Source: Actinernus sp. WN-2022
Taxonomy: Eukaryota; Cnidaria; Anthozoa; Actiniaria; Actinernidae
Reading direction: 5' to 3'
Length of the DNA: 64,000 nt
NCBI GenBank assembly: GCA_030867875.1
Contig: JAOWCC010000443.1
Coordinates: 29,121 to 93,120, forward strand
The notes below the pieces were generated by a model. It made no database searches, was not told where the DNA came from, and was given only the letters and a program-made list of their open reading frames with translations. Shown one piece after another: positions 43,120-50,741 of this stretch. The translations under genes and the position numbers were made by a program. Numbering within the stretch: position 1 is the first letter of the stretch; each line of letters starts with the position of its first letter.

Positions 43120-44919
43120 ATGACAGACGCATGGCGGCAGTTCAAGTACCTATTTCCAAAGGCTGTAACCGGATGGTTCGACTCTTTCGTGGGTCGGGAT
43201 GGGGTGTGGAACATTAATTTATTCTTTCACGGGGAAACCTACCAGGTGTTCACAGATGCAGGCCTCCCTACGAAGGCAGGTGGAGGTCAGCTAAGGGTCT
43301 TGCATGGGCGCGCAGGCAAGGCGCTTGACCTAGCCCTTGGCACCAAAACAGTTTATGAGGGGGTGTTGGAAAGTAGAGAGAGCGCAACGTTGAATGCAGA
43401 TCTATTAGCAAAGTTCAAGAAACGATACCCACATGCAGATCTTCACAAGTTCTATCCCTCTACGGAAGTGAACGGTCCAGGCAAGTATTCGACGAGTATT
43501 TGGTTTCGAGATGGAGATTCTAGCTATATCGTTTACGGCAATGATGTCTCAAAGCTATCTGCAGTCACTCAAAGACGCATCGATGACGCATTGTGGGATG
43601 TGCATAAAGGTTTTCCATCTACGTTGACACTAGACAGGAGTGCTAAATATCCCATTACAGCAGTTCCTTCTACTGAACTGGCACAAGATATTGATCTCAC
43701 TAATCTATTGATATATGGCACCCCAAAGAAAAAGTTCAAAGCAGGCGTTCGAAACATATTCAAGGAGACCGTCATAAAGCATACGAAATCAAATGAGTCC
43801 TACCATTGGTTACATGGTCCGGATTTCAAATATTGGCCTCAACAATTGAATTTCGCAACATGGTGTGCGACTTCTGGATGTGGAGTGTCATTGTTTGATC
43901 CTATTTTCAAAACGTATCCACCAGTCGTTCAGGGGTTCCTACGATTTCACGTTTATTTCACGATACGAAGAATTCTACGTGAACTTGGTGGTACTCATGG
44001 AGTTCCTTTACCTGGTAACTCTAATTTCAAGCAAATGGATAACCCCTATAACAAATCAGCTCTTGAGAAATTGTGCATCGAATTTGGTATATCTAGAACA
44101 CCAGATTTCCGATGGCACGGAGGTAGGAATAATGGACTAGGAGATATATTCCTTTTGTACCCAGGTTGGAGAGGATACGTAAACGTCCATGGAGACCGAA
44201 GCTATGACAAAGGTGCAACCACATGGCCTCAGAAAAATAATTTATTTGCAGACCAAGGAGGTAAGGAGGATCAGGGCAATATTGTGGCCTTCATTAGGAA
44301 CGATGAACATGAAGGAAAGCAATACAATTGGTTTACACCACCAATTGGAAAGGGTTTGACAGATTCTGGATTGGGTAGGTTGAGTAGATCTGTCGAGGCT
44401 TTTGGATATTGCATGCTTGGTGCTCAAGCTGACTTGAACGAATCCATCATACATAGCCATAACGTCAAAGAAAAGTTTAAGAGCTTGGTTGAAGAAGCTA
44501 TTCTCGTAAACGACTTAAAGTTAAGTTATGATAACTATCGTACTGCTATAACGACGACGCATAAGAGGCTCGATCTAGCAACAGCTGTAGACGTGCGATT
44601 ACTGCCAAGCGATCTATTGTACTATCTTAGTGAGAAAGATGGCTATAAGAATCCAATCCCAAAAGCTCATAAAGGTATGGTGCTAGGCACTAACGACATC
44701 AATGCAGAAGTTAACGAACGCTCCCCTCTTCCTATGAAAGGACCACCAGATAAGAAATTGGTGCAGCCTCTCGAGACGCACAAGAAACAAGATCCTGTAC
44801 TAAAAGCTGTCACGCACAAGAAACAAGATCCCGTACAAAAGGCTGCCCCACAACATGAGATTAATCTCGCAGTGACATCCATTGCCGCAGCTGGAATTGC
44901 ATGGATGTTGTTTCGTTAA
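43120..44919 (+). CDS. Large virion-associated protein with C-terminal membrane anchor, 599 aa
   Basis: Start at 43120 chosen at the promoter edge. The body has conserved-looking blocks: LNFATWCATSGCGVS, FLRFHVYFTIRRIL, DFRWHGGRNNGLGDI, LGRLSRSVEAFGYCMLGAQA. Near the C terminus two repeats begin THKKQDPV, then a single transmembrane helix (AVTSIAAAGIAWMLF) ends the protein. I recall the same block order from proteins of cnidarian virus-like elements, but no function. It shares a bidirectional promoter with the penton-like gene, so a structural or entry-related membrane-anchored virion role is likely. Its tail overlaps the converging 351-aa gene by 4 nt. Confidence 0.75.
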   Translation: MTDAWRQFKYLFPKAVTGWFDSFVGRDGVWNINLFFHGETYQVFTDAGLPTKAGGGQLRVLHGRAGKALDLALGTKTVYEGVLESRESATLNADLLAKFKKRYPHADLHKFYPSTEVNGPGKYSTSIWFRDGDSSYIVYGNDVSKLSAVTQRRIDDALWDVHKGFPSTLTLDRSAKYPITAVPSTELAQDIDLTNLLIYGTPKKKFKAGVRNIFKETVIKHTKSNESYHWLHGPDFKYWPQQLNFATWCATSGCGVSLFDPIFKTYPPVVQGFLRFHVYFTIRRILRELGGTHGVPLPGNSNFKQMDNPYNKSALEKLCIEFGISRTPDFRWHGGRNNGLGDIFLLYPGWRGYVNVHGDRSYDKGATTWPQKNNLFADQGGKEDQGNIVAFIRNDEHEGKQYNWFTPPIGKGLTDSGLGRLSRSVEAFGYCMLGAQADLNESIIHSHNVKEKFKSLVEEAILVNDLKLSYDNYRTAITTTHKRLDLATAVDVRLLPSDLLYYLSEKDGYKNPIPKAHKGMVLGTNDINAEVNERSPLPMKGPPDKKLVQPLETHKKQDPVLKAVTHKKQDPVQKAAPQHEINLAVTSIAAAGIAWMLFR

Positions 44920-45971
44920 CGTCGTTTGTATTGCTCTATCGTGATCACCACTATTGCTACTATGAATAACCAAACGTTCTGTGCTAGTACTCCCAGAGCT
45001 TTACCAGCCATAGTAAATATGAAACTCGCAATCGATCCAATCATTCCAGGTAGGATCCGTCCAAGTTTCTTTCCCATTTCTTTCAACAACCCCCCAGTCG
45101 TTTGCAATCCCTTCTTTACTGCATCTGCTGCTTTATCAATACCAGTCTTTATTGGTTTCGGTACGGATTTCGACAACAGGGAAACTATCGTACTAATGAT
45201 AGCGCCAATAGAAGTTACTACTGCAAGAACGGTCATTCCATGCTTTCTGAAAATGTATTTGATCCTTTCACGTAGCGACATACGTTTTAGTATGGCTTCT
45301 TCTTGACGTTCGAGTAATTCTATTTCGTTATGGATGTGTACTTTCTCTTCCTTAGCCGCTTCCTTCTGATCCTCAGTTGACGTTGGGTCTTGAAGTATGC
45401 TATCTTCTACTTTGAGATGTTTGGCGGCCTTTTCTTGACCTTGGATGACTTGTTCTGCTCTTTCTACATCCGTAGGGCCTAGAACGTATTTGAGATCCTT
45501 CCCAATCTTCTTATATATGTCACCATTCACAGTTGTCAAAGGGACAGGTCTCTCATTGCTTCCTAACGCGTGAACATAGATTCTACCTCTTTCCTTGTTA
45601 GCATCCCATACGGTTGTTATCTCGAGTTTTCCACGAAACCCAACATCCTCATAGTGTTCACGGACAGCATCTACCAGCATCTTTTTAGCATTTTCCGATA
45701 GGCCTGCTTTGAAGATGAATCCTTTATAGTCGACTTCCGAACTTTCGAGTTCGTCCATAATTCCATCGAAATCTTCATCTGTAAATGAGGTTTCCTGATT
45801 CTTTGGTCTAGCACCTTCTTTGCCGTAGTCGCGTCTGGTTTTCATTGGGACCATTTCTCCTGACTCTTCTGGAAATATCGCTTTCCACTCCTCATCCACA
45901 TTGATAGTATCATCTTTATCGTAGTCTCCACCTTCATCAGTTCTTTCATCATACCTACCCTCAGAGGCCAT
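44916..45971 (-). CDS. Virus membrane protein, 351 aa
   Basis: Start at 45971 chosen next to the palindromic promoter. N-terminal half acidic and soluble; coiled coil rich in Glu/Lys at about 185-230; then MSLRERIKYIFRKHG and a first transmembrane helix (TVLAVVTSIGAIISTIV, about 245-265); a basic amphipathic stretch with repeated Lys and Gly (about 270-305); and a hydrophobic C-terminal segment (WLFIVAIVVITI) ending in KRR. It pairs divergently with the major capsid gene, suggesting a late structural or membrane-remodelling protein. Function unknown. Confidence 0.75.
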   Translation of the reverse strand: MASEGRYDERTDEGGDYDKDDTINVDEEWKAIFPEESGEMVPMKTRRDYGKEGARPKNQETSFTDEDFDGIMDELESSEVDYKGFIFKAGLSENAKKMLVDAVREHYEDVGFRGKLEITTVWDANKERGRIYVHALGSNERPVPLTTVNGDIYKKIGKDLKYVLGPTDVERAEQVIQGQEKAAKHLKVEDSILQDPTSTEDQKEAAKEEKVHIHNEIELLERQEEAILKRMSLRERIKYIFRKHGMTVLAVVTSIGAIISTIVSLLSKSVPKPIKTGIDKAADAVKKGLQTTGGLLKEMGKKLGRILPGMIGSIASFIFTMAGKALGVLAQNVWLFIVAIVVITIEQYKRR

Positions 45972-46005
45972 GTTAAACATAATTATATATATAGTTATAT
46001 TCAAC
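45972..46005. promoter_or_regulatory. Palindromic bidirectional promoter (34 bp)
   Basis: GTTAAACATAATTATATATA... between two divergent ATGs is a near-palindrome ending in TTCAAC. It has the same design as 43077-43119: AACA/TGTT borders around a TATA-rich core. It serves the major capsid gene and the 351-aa membrane protein. Confidence 0.75.
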
Positions 46006-47241
46006 ATGATCTCGTTAACGTTGGATCCCACACAAGTACGAAGAGAGCCTCATGCACTCAAGGCTCCGCGAGACTTGTATAGGAAGACTTTCACTCGATC
46101 GTCTGCCAATCCAGGTGAGACTCTATATGTAGAAGTCCCAAAGCTAGCAGAAGATGTAGTACTAGTACCTGGTAGCTTAGCGCTATTGGGCGACATCGTA
46201 CTATCTGGTGGACATGCGAATAACAGAGTCGTTTCGAACGTTGGACGCTGTTTGGTCATGCGTAGAATCTGTAGGATGGGAGCTGAAACAGTAGAAGACC
46301 TTGTCAGGCCAGACCTTCTACAAATATACTCCGATGTATACCTATCTACGCAGGAGAGAGAGTCTAGAATACAACAAGGCATTCAATCAGAGAACTTGAA
46401 TAAGCTACGATCGAAAGCTGGTGACGCAAGTACTTCATCTACTGCAGACAACGCGCTCCTAACTGCATGTGGTTCTAAGTATAGGATTCCCTTAGATGTT
46501 GACATTCTGACACAACATGGAGTTCTATATCCACATGCCTTAGAAAGTACCATTACGTTCGAGTTAACTCTAGCGTCTGCCAACGAGGTTGTAATTGGAT
46601 CGGATACGACGAAGATAGGTACGTACCAACTTACCAACATCCAACTAGAATACGAAGCAATCAGGAACGAAACGCTGGCTAGTAGTGCACTTCACAAATA
46701 TGAAATAGGTACTGCATTCCTATACAACTACGCTGTTCACTTCAAAACAGTAGATATCGCTAAAACGTCCGATACTTTGATATCTCAAAACATCAATGTT
46801 CCACGCCGATCCTTTGCTGGACTGCTTCTACTATTCATAGATCCACCTACCATTGGCACGCGAGATAGTGAAGCATTCTCGAATCCAGATATCTTGAAGG
46901 TAGAAGTAGATGTCAATGGGATTCCCAACAGACTCTTTCCAAGCGGCATGCTTCCTCTAGATTTCTGGGAGGCTGCAAGAAGCTGGTTTGGTACACCCAA
47001 TACTTCTATGACTCCAAAGAAGTTCTTTGAAAATAGATTCTCTATTCTAATCGATTGTCGCACAGCAAAAGATTCCACCGTTCATGGTGATGGCTTGGCA
47101 CAAACCGGCAGTGGAAAGGACATCGACATTCGCATACATAGAACTGCAAAGGGAAGTGGAAATGTGAAAATGCACATCTATGTCCTTGCGGATGCTCAGG
47201 TCACGATATTGAACAGATCTCTGCAGAGTATATTATACTGA
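46006..47241 (+). CDS. Probable major capsid protein (double jelly roll), 411 aa
   Basis: The ATG at 46006 sits at the promoter edge. The protein is soluble and beta-rich, with no membrane segment. Landmarks: VSNVGRCLVMRRICRMGAE, RPDLLQIYSDVYLSTQERES, IQQGIQSENLNKLR, KYRIPLDVDILTQHGVLYPH, YQLTNIQLEYEAIRNETLA, RRSFAGLLLLFIDPP, LKVEVDVNGIPNRLFPSGM, FSILIDCRT and a C-terminal HIYVLADAQVTI. I associate these blocks with the capsid-sized protein of cnidarian Polinton-like elements. Position directly upstream of the packaging ATPase (TGATG, 1-nt overlap) supports the call. The fold is inferred, not shown; the 599-aa protein is the alternative capsid candidate. Confidence 0.72.
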   Translation: MISLTLDPTQVRREPHALKAPRDLYRKTFTRSSANPGETLYVEVPKLAEDVVLVPGSLALLGDIVLSGGHANNRVVSNVGRCLVMRRICRMGAETVEDLVRPDLLQIYSDVYLSTQERESRIQQGIQSENLNKLRSKAGDASTSSTADNALLTACGSKYRIPLDVDILTQHGVLYPHALESTITFELTLASANEVVIGSDTTKIGTYQLTNIQLEYEAIRNETLASSALHKYEIGTAFLYNYAVHFKTVDIAKTSDTLISQNINVPRRSFAGLLLLFIDPPTIGTRDSEAFSNPDILKVEVDVNGIPNRLFPSGMLPLDFWEAARSWFGTPNTSMTPKKFFENRFSILIDCRTAKDSTVHGDGLAQTGSGKDIDIRIHRTAKGSGNVKMHIYVLADAQVTILNRSLQSILY

Positions 47242-47864
47242 TGGATTCTCTCGTAGAGCACATACCTTTCAACGCACTCATAGTCGGTCCGACGAATTGT
47301 GGGAAGACTGCGTTTCTCATAGAACAACTTCGTGGATCGTTTCGTGGTAAGTTCGATTACATAGTACTGATTTGTCCTACGTATGCCCACAACAAAACTT
47401 ATCGTGGATTTGCAAATCGAGATCCTCGTTTCTTCGTCATGTCACCACCGCAGGATGCCATCGATGCTACTTTGAGTATTTGCACAACATTTTGGTCAGG
47501 TACCAATACTCTATTGATTCTCGATGATTGCGCCGCATCGAAGGACGTCAAGAAACGAACTGACAAGCTAGTGGACTTAGCCTTTTCTGCACGACATATA
47601 GGGATTTCCGTTTGGGTGCTGTCCCAACAACTAACGAGCATATGTAAACCCTTCCGCGAGAACGTAGCTATCGTAGTAGCATTTCATACAGCATCGGTCG
47701 TAGATGGTAAAAAGATATTTGAGGATTATGGAGGCTCGCAAGAATGCAAAGAGTTACGAACGATACTTGGATCCCATAAGTTCGCTCGCATGTGCTTCTG
47801 TCTCCGCCATCCTTTCGAGGTAGTGTTAGAGCTCCCAGCACCTACAACATATTATCATGGATAA
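47241..47864 (+). CDS. A32-type DNA packaging ATPase, 207 aa
   Basis: Walker A GPTNCGKT at residues 16-23, Walker B LLILDD at 91-96 and a sensor-like VLSQQ at 126-130. Together with the short length this matches the FtsK/HerA-type packaging ATPases of Polintons, virophages and large DNA viruses, which drive genome entry into the capsid. No membrane segment. It overlaps the capsid gene upstream by 1 nt and the next gene by 8 nt, so probably the three are expressed from one transcript driven by the promoter at 45972-46005. Confidence 0.9.
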   Translation: MDSLVEHIPFNALIVGPTNCGKTAFLIEQLRGSFRGKFDYIVLICPTYAHNKTYRGFANRDPRFFVMSPPQDAIDATLSICTTFWSGTNTLLILDDCAASKDVKKRTDKLVDLAFSARHIGISVWVLSQQLTSICKPFRENVAIVVAFHTASVVDGKKIFEDYGGSQECKELRTILGSHKFARMCFCLRHPFEVVLELPAPTTYYHG

Positions 47865-48405
47865 AGGAATACTCGAGATATTCGGTGAGGACGTAACAGG
47901 TCCACCACCAACCGACATAGACGTTGCATCAGACAATCGTGAATCACTTTCGATCTTAGCCGCAACAGGCGTAACGAAAGAATACTTAGGTAAGAACTTT
48001 TCTCTAGGAGACATCTCTAGACTTCCTGAGAAAGAAATAGACAAGTTGTATAGGAGGTATCAGGCCGTTCTAGCTCAGCAAGTAACGAAAGGCTTAGTCG
48101 ACGGTGTGACGCGTCTAGCTACCCGCCTAGTTGCCTACCTAATACCAATAGATTCTCAAGAAGCACTGATCAAGGACCTACAAGAAGACCCTCTAGTCCG
48201 CAACGAAATCAGTGCTGCAACTGGCCTACTATCACTCAAAGCAGGTCGCCTTGTAGCTCTAGCTAGCGTCCTATTTCACATATCTGGCCACGTAGTCATT
48301 CCTGGAACAACTGTTGAACCTCCACATATACCTACTATATCGAAGCAAGATGGAAGGACAGACGGATCAGATAACTGCGAATCCTCCGACGACTGCACCA
48401 ACTAA
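47857..48405 (+). CDS. Virus protein of unknown function, 182 aa
   Basis: Begins inside the ATPase gene end (8-nt overlap). Acidic N terminus, a helical mid-part (EIDKLYRRYQAVLAQQVTKG) and an amphipathic hydrophobic region (about 85-150, with LVAYLIPID and LLSLKAGRLVALASVLF) followed by a Pro-rich and then acidic Ser/Asp/Cys tail. I do not recognise it. Location in the capsid/packaging cluster suggests a virion or assembly role. It overlaps the next gene by 56 nt in another frame. Confidence 0.65.
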   Translation: MDKGILEIFGEDVTGPPPTDIDVASDNRESLSILAATGVTKEYLGKNFSLGDISRLPEKEIDKLYRRYQAVLAQQVTKGLVDGVTRLATRLVAYLIPIDSQEALIKDLQEDPLVRNEISAATGLLSLKAGRLVALASVLFHISGHVVIPGTTVEPPHIPTISKQDGRTDGSDNCESSDDCTN

Positions 48406-48700
48406 GGTAAAAAACCCAAAGCGCGTCGCAGCCGGAAAGGCACTAGCATTAAGCAACAAGCTCGCTAGAGAATCTCAGAAGAGAGAGTTGACGCGCGAAA
48501 GCGAATCATGCAAAGAAGTCGACGTAGAGAAAGGTCGGATCGAAAACCTGACTATCCTCGCAGTCATCGGTACTGGCGCTACATTGTTTGGCACGTACTT
48601 TGCGTACAAGAAGTATGTAGATGGTAATAAGCGTGTTGCCACCGTTAGAACGACACAACCTGCAGCTCCGGCAAAGCCAACGGCACTAGACATGGAGTAA
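48350..48700 (+). CDS. Small virus membrane protein, 116 aa
   Basis: The start at 48350 is chosen because TATATCGAAGCAAG precedes the ATG, like TATATCGAAGAGAAA before the 312-aa gene. Basic N-terminal half, then one transmembrane helix (LTILAVIGTGATLFGTYFAY) followed by a basic-to-Ala/Pro-rich tail. Likely a single-pass protein with the basic part internal. Function unknown. Confidence 0.65.
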   Translation: MEGQTDQITANPPTTAPTKVKNPKRVAAGKALALSNKLARESQKRELTRESESCKEVDVEKGRIENLTILAVIGTGATLFGTYFAYKKYVDGNKRVATVRTTQPAAPAKPTALDME

Positions 48701-48737
48701 CACTTAAAGACTCGAGACCATAGTAGTATATATCTAG

Positions 48738-48965
48738 ATGGAGAAGGAATTGACGAAGACGGCAACCGATGCAGTCAAAATCGTTGGACTCGCTGCTGGT
48801 ATTGGGTGGATCGTAAAAAAGACTACCAAGGAATCTATGCTTAGCGATCCTTCTTCTTCCATAGTGAATTACGCAAAGTGGACTGCCGTGATAGTTGGTA
48901 GCTTATACGCAAAGGAATATCTTGAGAAACAACTTGAGAAAGAAAAAGAAAAGACCAAACAATAA
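48738..48965 (+). CDS. Small virus membrane protein, 75 aa
   Basis: ATG preceded by AGTAGTATATATCTAG. Contains two hydrophobic segments (AVKIVGLAAGIGWIV and WTAVIVGSLYA) and a Lys/Glu-rich tail. The stop overlaps the start of the next gene (TAATG). Probably co-expressed with the 143-aa protein; unknown function. Confidence 0.62.
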   Translation: MEKELTKTATDAVKIVGLAAGIGWIVKKTTKESMLSDPSSSIVNYAKWTAVIVGSLYAKEYLEKQLEKEKEKTKQ

Positions 48966-49396
48966 TGGCACTAGCAGCAATTGGTATGTCGATCTTCGGC
49001 GCTGTTTTGAATGCGACGGCATTTACTGGTGGTGGCATACTAGCTAGAATGTTTGGAAAGGACGATGCTGTAGATAAGGAACGAGAGAGACACGATAGGG
49101 CCACCGAAAAACTAGAACGTGAAATGAAAGCGTATAGAATCAAACGTCAAAGCTTATATGACTATGCACAAGAGCAGGAAGGTCTTGAACGCAAAGCACA
49201 CAACGATCAAAGAGATACCAACGAAGCCTTAGTGCGATCCGATAAGTTACGTAAGGCGCTTAAACGTCTCAAAGAGATGAAAGAACCCCGCTTACCTGAC
49301 TACTACAAACCCTCAAACAATCAGAAGACTGGCGAGTTGCTCTACGTTGGTGGTGGAATGCTAGGCGTTGGATACACTATTAGTAAATGGATATAG
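48965..49396 (+). CDS. Virus membrane/coiled-coil protein, 143 aa
   Basis: N-terminal hydrophobic segment (AAIGMSIFGAVLNATAFTGG), a long charged coiled coil (about 40-105, rich in Arg, Glu, Lys), PDYYKPS, then a C-terminal hydrophobic segment (LLYVGGGMLGVGYTISKWI). The two hydrophobic ends around a rod suggest a bridging virion protein. I recall similar small proteins from cnidarian virus-like elements. It is the last gene before the 21-bp repeat array. Confidence 0.65.
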   Translation: MALAAIGMSIFGAVLNATAFTGGGILARMFGKDDAVDKERERHDRATEKLEREMKAYRIKRQSLYDYAQEQEGLERKAHNDQRDTNEALVRSDKLRKALKRLKEMKEPRLPDYYKPSNNQKTGELLYVGGGMLGVGYTISKWI

Positions 49397-49404
49397 ATAC
49401 TACT

Positions 49405-49604
49405 ACTAAGCTACTAGTAAGCTACTTAAGCTACTACTAAGCTACTAGTAAGTTGCCCTAAGCTACTAGTAAGTTACCCTAAGCTACTAGTAAGTTACCC
49501 TAAGCTACTAGTAAGTTACCCTAAGCTACTAGTAAGTTACCCTAAGCTACTAGTAAGTTACCCTAAGCTACTAGTAAGTTACCCTAAGCTACTAGTAAGT
49601 TACT
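49405..49604. repeat. 21-bp tandem array, eight regular copies
   Basis: Unit AGCTACTAGTAAGTTACCCT, starts at 49440, 49461, 49482, 49503, 49524, 49545, 49566 and 49587 (period 21), preceded by shorter irregular CTACTA units. Each copy contains the palindrome ACTAGT. The array sits between the late gene cluster and hairpin 3. Confidence 0.9.
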
Positions 49605-49679
49605 AAAAAAAGAAAAAAGGAAGAATGAAGAGGGTCACGCAACGACTTTCTTCATTCTTCCTTTTTTTTTTTTTTTTTT
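49605..49679. terminator. Hairpin 3 (inverted copy of hairpin 1)
   Basis: GGAAGAATGAAG pairs with CTTCATTCTTCC, and A- and T-runs extend the stem. The loop reads GTCACGCAACGAC, exactly the reverse complement of GTCGTTGCGTGAC in hairpin 1, so this copy is inverted. It separates the late genes from the integrase gene. Confidence 0.65.
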
Positions 49680-49712
49680 CATCTGTTGAAGGTTAGAATG
49701 TATAGATGTATG

Positions 49713-50741
49713 ATGGATTCTAAACTTGCGAATATCTTCTATGGTCCTATGGGCTATTGGAAAGGTCACTCTGCAATTGGCAAGCTATCGGTAGCAGCGA
49801 AAGCATCAGAAGACGTGGCTAGGAGTTGGTTGGAAAAGCAATCTATGTGGCAAATATATCTACCACCACCAAAACACATTCCACGACCACATTGGACTGT
49901 ATCGAAACCAAATGAAGTCCACCAAGCTGATTTGATATTTCTACCACACGATCGGCCTGGACGTGGAAGGAAACTATATAAGTATGCATTAGTGGTAATC
50001 GATGTAGCTTCTCGATACAAAGAAGCCGAACCTTTGGCATCTAAAGATAGTGGTGAAGTTTCTGCGGCATTCGAACGAATCTATAAACGTAGTCCACTAG
50101 AATGGCCAAAGACTTTGCAAGTAGATCCTGGTAGAGAATTCATGGGACGTATGTCTGAAACGCTAGAACTACATGGTACGAAAGTTCAACGAGGTGAGGC
50201 TGGTAATCATAGAGCGCAAAGTTTTGTTGAAAGAGCAAATAGAACTCTAGCCGAGAGATTGTTTGGGTATCAGTATGCACAAGAGATGGTACTTACTTCG
50301 GAAGGATCAGATGAACGTAGTAGAGAATGGGTAGTTCGTTTACCAATGGTTATCAAAGCTATGAATAGTGAGGTGACTCGGTTGACTGGTAAAGAGCCTT
50401 CGAATTCTGTGGTGGCGCAACAAGTAGATCTTAAGACTCCTACGTATTCGCGCACCGTTGGATTGAGAGAAGAGCGTCTACCATTCGACGTTCTAGTTCG
50501 ATATCTTTATGCACCAGGAGAATTGGAAGGAGGTGAAAAACGTAGAGCTACTGATCCTGTGTGGAGTTTGCAGATATACACCATTTCGCGAAGTGTAGTA
50601 TCTTCGGGCCAGCCTGTGCTTTACTACCTTGCGAAGGAGAAGGACGCACCCAAACGTGGATTCGTTCGTGAAGAGCTACAAGTCGTTCCTAGGGATACAG
50701 AACTACCACCAAAAGGAATTCTGTTTGTACCTAGACGCTAA
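49713..50741 (+). CDS. Retroviral-type integrase (rve), 342 aa
   Basis: Start 49713 chosen because TATAGATGTATG before it matches TATAGTTGTATC before the TFIIB-like gene; upstream in-frame ATGs at 49698 and 49710 are alternatives. The core has D73 (HQADLIF), D138 (QVDPGREF) and E173 (SFVERANR), a D,D(35)E triad with exactly 35 residues of spacing. I see no HHCC zinc domain; the N terminus looks helical. The C terminus has an SH3/chromo-like segment (DPVWSLQIY, YYLAKE, FVREELQVVP), as in Polinton integrases. It inserts the element by strand transfer, consistent with the short target duplication. Its 3' end meets the converging polymerase gene with 4 nt of overlap. Confidence 0.9.
   Translation: MDSKLANIFYGPMGYWKGHSAIGKLSVAAKASEDVARSWLEKQSMWQIYLPPPKHIPRPHWTVSKPNEVHQADLIFLPHDRPGRGRKLYKYALVVIDVASRYKEAEPLASKDSGEVSAAFERIYKRSPLEWPKTLQVDPGREFMGRMSETLELHGTKVQRGEAGNHRAQSFVERANRTLAERLFGYQYAQEMVLTSEGSDERSREWVVRLPMVIKAMNSEVTRLTGKEPSNSVVAQQVDLKTPTYSRTVGLREERLPFDVLVRYLYAPGELEGGEKRRATDPVWSLQIYTISRSVVSSGQPVLYYLAKEKDAPKRGFVREELQVVPRDTELPPKGILFVPRR

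Noticed and set aside
45970..46005. Longer N termini for the genes flanking the palindromic promoters
   Set aside because: In-frame extensions consist of translated promoter palindrome (Ile/Tyr/Asn-rich) on both strands; ATGs at the promoter edge are preferred.
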